The translations under genes were made by a program, and so were the position numbers. Below the pieces are notes generated by a model. It saw only the letters and a program-made list of their open reading frames with translations, made no database searches and was not told the DNA's origin. Below, in pieces: positions 61,439 through 64,000 of a stretch of DNA of 64,000 nucleotides. The stretch's first letter is position 1. Each line of letters opens with the position of its first letter. The DNA is from Algibacter miyuki (GTDB lineage: Bacteria; Bacteroidota; Bacteroidia; Flavobacteriales; Flavobacteriaceae), in NCBI RefSeq assembly GCF_042427745.1, contig NZ_JBHMFA010000001.1; one strand, given 5' to 3'.

Positions 61439-62667
61439 TGAGGGTTAGAAAACCGGCATATCAAATAGTATTTCTACTTAGTTTTTTGCTTTGTAGCATT
61501 CTTGGTTTTTCACAAAACAACAAGCAAAAGGAATTAGAAACGCGCCGTCAGGAATTGCGTAGACAAATTCAGAAAATAAACGAATTACGCTCGGAAAATA
61601 AATCGAAAGCTAAATCTAAATTATCCTTAATTGAAGATTTTAACCACAAAATTAACGTGTTGGATAATTTGATAAAAGTAACCAACCGCCAAGCCAATTT
61701 ATTAACACGGGAAATAAACACCAACCAAAATAATATTACGAGTTTAAGAGCAGAACTGACAACATTAAAAGAAGATTATGCTGCTATGATTGTAAAATCG
61801 TACAAAAGCAAAAATCAGCAAAGTCGTATTATGTTTCTCTTGTCTTCAAGTAATTTTAAACAAGCCTACAAGCGTGTACAATACATGAAACAGTACTCGG
61901 ATCATCAAAAGGAACAAGGTGAAACTATAAAGGCTAAAACGCAAGAATTACAAACTATAAACACGAACTTATTAAAACAAAAAGAAGATAAAAAGAAACT
62001 TATTGCTGAAAATAAAGTCACCCAAAAATCATTAGAAAGTGAGCGTAAACAACAGCAAACTTTAATGAAAGAAATTGAAAGCAACATCTCCCGCTATGCC
62101 GCCCAAATACAAGAAAAAGAACGTGAAACCCGCCGTATAGATGCTGAAATAAATAAAATTATTAAAGCAGCCATAGCAAAATCGAACAAGAAAGCAGGTA
62201 AATCGTCCAATTCAAGCACGTTTGCATTAACTCCAGAAGGCAAAGCGCTTGCTAAAAACTTTGAGTCCAACCGAGGTAAATTAGTTTGGCCTGTAGAAAA
62301 AGGCGTAGTAAAAATGGGTTATGGTACACAGCCGCATCCTGTAGTACGCTCGTTAACTATAAACAGTAATGGTGTGCGTATTGCTACCGAAAAAGGCGCT
62401 AAGGCGCGTGCTGTGTTTAATGGCGAAGTTATTGGTGTTGTAGCTAACAGAAACGTGAATCCGTTTGTAATTATCCAACACGGAAACTACATTACTTATT
62501 ATAAAAACCTGTCTAATATTTATGTAAAAACAGGAGATAAAGTAACCACAAAACAAGATATTGGCGAGGTATTTACAAACCCATCAACAGGAGAAACCAT
62601 ACTAAATTTTGTAATTTCTAAAGACACTAACACTCAAAATCCTGCAAGCTGGATTTATAAAATGTAG
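61438..62667 (+). CDS. EnvC-like protein with degenerate LytM/M23 domain
   Basis: A 409-residue exported protein: signal peptide to about residue 25, coiled coil about 28-255, LytM/peptidase M23 domain about 285-405. In active M23 enzymes the zinc ligands are HxxxD and HxH; here the first is replaced (HPVVRSLTINSNGVRIATEKG, Arg in place of the usual Asp) and in the second (QHGNYITYYKNLSN) Asn stands where the last His should be. It is thus likely a non-catalytic activator of amidases, as EnvC is in cell division. Confidence 0.87.
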   Translation: MRVRKPAYQIVFLLSFLLCSILGFSQNNKQKELETRRQELRRQIQKINELRSENKSKAKSKLSLIEDFNHKINVLDNLIKVTNRQANLLTREINTNQNNITSLRAELTTLKEDYAAMIVKSYKSKNQQSRIMFLLSSSNFKQAYKRVQYMKQYSDHQKEQGETIKAKTQELQTINTNLLKQKEDKKKLIAENKVTQKSLESERKQQQTLMKEIESNISRYAAQIQEKERETRRIDAEINKIIKAAIAKSNKKAGKSSNSSTFALTPEGKALAKNFESNRGKLVWPVEKGVVKMGYGTQPHPVVRSLTINSNGVRIATEKGAKARAVFNGEVIGVVANRNVNPFVIIQHGNYITYYKNLSNIYVKTGDKVTTKQDIGEVFTNPSTGETILNFVISKDTNTQNPASWIYKM

Positions 62668-62709
62668 TAGCTGTGTTAATTCAAAAATTCTACTTTTAAA
62701 CATAACATC

Positions 62710-62988
62710 ATGGAAAAAACGATTATAGCACAATTAAGCGTAAAAGCATCAGAAGTTACGCCATTTATAGCATTAGTAAACGTTATGGTCGCAGAAAGTC
62801 TGGCAGAGAAAGGTTGTTCCACTTATACGCTATTGCAAGAAGTTGGCACCTCAAATGAATTCTTTATTTATGAAAAATATGAAGATGCACAAGCCGTTGA
62901 AGACCACAATGCGTCGGAACATTTTAAAACTTTTATAAACGCTGTTCAGCCTTTATTAGCCAAAGCCCCAAAAATTGAAGTGTTTTAA
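62710..62988 (+). CDS. Antibiotic-biosynthesis-monooxygenase (ABM) fold protein
   Basis: A 92-residue ferredoxin-like dimeric protein of the YgiN/putative quinol monooxygenase type: GCSTYTLLQEVGTSNEFFIYEKYEDAQAVEDHNASEHFKTFI contains the family YEKYxxxxAxxxHxxxxHF pattern. Substrate not known. Ends at a strong terminator. Confidence 0.85.
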   Translation: MEKTIIAQLSVKASEVTPFIALVNVMVAESLAEKGCSTYTLLQEVGTSNEFFIYEKYEDAQAVEDHNASEHFKTFINAVQPLLAKAPKIEVF

Positions 62989-63040
62989 CAACGATAAAAC
63001 TGACACTTTCGATCAATATCGTAGAGTGAAATTCATAATA

Positions 63041-63080
63041 CAAGAAAACCTATTCATCTAGAATAGGTTTTCTTGTTTTT
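63041..63080. terminator. Bidirectional intrinsic terminator
   Basis: CAAGAAAACCTATTC (63041-63055) pairs perfectly over 15 bp with GAATAGGTTTTCTTG (63061-63075), 5-base loop, followed by five Ts. It lies between the ABM-fold gene and the convergent ABC transporter gene. Confidence 0.88.
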
Positions 63081-63144
63081 ACTCCATAGGACGCGCGTTC
63101 CACGAGTACCATCAATAGTTAACTATATTTAAAATACGTTTCAC

Positions 63145-63852
63145 CTACACGACCGCTTCGCCTGCAAAATGTACTTCAAGTTCTTTTAAGGTGGCTTCAC
63201 TGGTTTCTAAATCTTTAACCACTTCTCCCTTTTCTAAAACTACAATGCGCTCGCAAACGTCGGTTACGTGCAATAAATCGTGACTAGAAATTAAAACGGT
63301 GATATTTTGATTTTCTGCTAAATCTTTAATAATTCCTTTTAATCTAATTTGCGTTGTAGGGTCAAGATTAGCAAAAGGTTCGTCTAAAATAATAACTTCC
63401 GGATTTCCGATAAGCGCAGCAACAATACCAGCTTTCTTTTGATTTCCTTTACTTAAATCGCGTAAATATTTTTTCTGACCTAAAATTTCGTCGTGAAAAA
63501 AATCGGCATATTCTGCCACTAAAGCATCAACATCCGCTTTGTTCTGTCCGCGTAATTCACCAATAAAATAGAAATATTCTTCGGCTGTTAAATAACCAAT
63601 TAAAAAACTTTCATCTATAAATGCAGACGTAAATGGTTTCCACGCTTCACTTTCGTTTACCTGAATATCGTTGCTTTTTATAAACCCCGTAGTTGGTGCA
63701 ATTAAATCTAAAAGTAGGCTAAAATACGTGGTTTTACCAGCACCATTATTGCCCACTAAACCAAAACTTTGTCCTTTTGGAATCTCTAACGATTCAATAT
63801 TTAAAACCTTTGCACCGTTGTATGTTTTTGATAAGTTTGATGTAATAATCAT
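63145..63852 (-). CDS. ABC transporter ATP-binding protein
   Basis: A 235-residue ATPase with Walker A GNNGAGKTT near residues 35-43, a variant signature LSKGNQKK near 134-141, Walker B VIILDEPF near 153-160 and switch His in ISSHD near 189-193. It resembles export-type ATPases of the CcmA group that pair with a separate membrane subunit, whose end lies just upstream on the same strand (63865 onward). Confidence 0.92.
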   Translation of the reverse strand: MIITSNLSKTYNGAKVLNIESLEIPKGQSFGLVGNNGAGKTTYFSLLLDLIAPTTGFIKSNDIQVNESEAWKPFTSAFIDESFLIGYLTAEEYFYFIGELRGQNKADVDALVAEYADFFHDEILGQKKYLRDLSKGNQKKAGIVAALIGNPEVIILDEPFANLDPTTQIRLKGIIKDLAENQNITVLISSHDLLHVTDVCERIVVLEKGEVVKDLETSEATLKELEVHFAGEAVV

Positions 63853-63864
63853 AATGTGAAAAAT

Positions 63865-64000
63865 TTAGTTGTTTTGATCGAATGCATCAATCATTTTATA
63901 CTTCGATTTTAAATATTTATTGGTTATGAGTTTCATTATCTTCTGATGAAAAACAATACCTAAAATTCCAAAGATTGCCAATACTAAGCAAGCCATTTCA
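63865..64000 (-). CDS. C-terminal end of an ABC permease (partial, cut by window edge)
   Basis: The minus strand is open from the window edge to a TAA at 63865-63867. The visible 44 residues contain a hydrophobic helix (LVLAIFGILGIVF) and a basic tail ending YKMIDAFDQNN. It lies 12 bases upstream of the ATPase gene, so it is probably the membrane subunit. In flavobacteria such partners are often of the DUF5687 family; too little is visible to confirm. Confidence 0.6.
   Translation of the reverse strand, partial: EMACLVLAIFGILGIVFHQKIMKLITNKYLKSKYKMIDAFDQNN

Noticed and set aside
63000..63030. Second REP-like element near the ABM-fold gene
   Set aside because: GACACTTTCGATC...GTAGAGTG only loosely resembles the block at 54590; too degenerate to claim.
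1..64000. CRISPR array, rRNA genes, insertion sequence transposase or prophage
   Set aside because: No regularly spaced repeats, rRNA sequence, transposase or phage structural gene was seen on either strand.

Overview
The window is a contiguous piece of a low-GC chromosome from a member of the Bacteroidota, almost certainly a Flavobacteriaceae (possibly marine). Supporting signs are the TAnnTTTG-type promoter elements, the absence of Shine-Dalgarno sequences, a type IX secretion lipoprotein (SprE/PorW), an ATP synthase operon lacking beta and epsilon, a flavobacterial aryl-polyene/flexirubin-type pigment cluster built around a tyrosine ammonia-lyase, and interspersed repeats resembling ones I remember from flavobacterial genomes.

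Layout. 1-7.8 kb: glycerol catabolism. glpD-glpK-glpF run leftwards and are followed by a large propeller/Y_Y_Y/LuxR-type sensor-regulator; a DeoR-family repressor is divergent, with a shared repeat on each side of it that is a candidate operator. 7.9-8.5 kb: an exported protein of unknown role. 8.6-32.3 kb: the pigment locus. A halogenase-like flavoenzyme is transcribed leftwards. Divergent from it are TAL, ketoreductase, four ketosynthase-like proteins plus a short KS relic, two ACPs, two hotdog dehydratase-like proteins, a thioesterase, acyltransferases, a polysaccharide deacetylase, LolA-like and lipoprotein export factors, GT2-DUF2062, an MMPL-acyltransferase-methyltransferase fusion, a CrtI-like oxidoreductase, a C45 NTN hydrolase and an AMP-forming ligase. 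DarA/DarB (dialkylresorcinol genes of true flexirubins) are not in the window.

32.3-34.0 kb: a small accessory segment with an AbiD/AbiF-type HEPN protein, preceded by its own promoter, a strongly structured leader and an inverted repeat covering its start codon. It lies beside tRNA-Ala(GGC). This matches the architecture of AbiF toxin / non-coding RNA antitoxin systems, which have been proposed as ancestors of Cas13, and is the most exciting item here.

34.0-43.2 kb: an iron/haem acquisition locus with a PepSY-flavoreductase, DUF2271, ankyrin and DUF6607-like proteins, divergent from a TonB-dependent receptor and an HmuY-family lipoprotein, with a Fur-box-like palindrome in between. 43.3-46.1 kb: universal stress protein, MATE exporter, a 32-residue membrane peptide and QueD. 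46.1-46.5 kb: a structured interspersed repeat. 46.6-55.5 kb: sprE/porW, bactofilin, AtpZ/AtpI-like proteins and atpBEFHAG, with a REP-like insert between atpA and atpG. 55.7-62.7 kb: envelope genes (lipoprotein, flippase, dut, nucleotidyltransferase, TPR, DUF4292, EnvC-like). 62.7-64 kb: an antibiotic-biosynthesis-monooxygenase-fold protein and an ABC transporter cut by the window edge.
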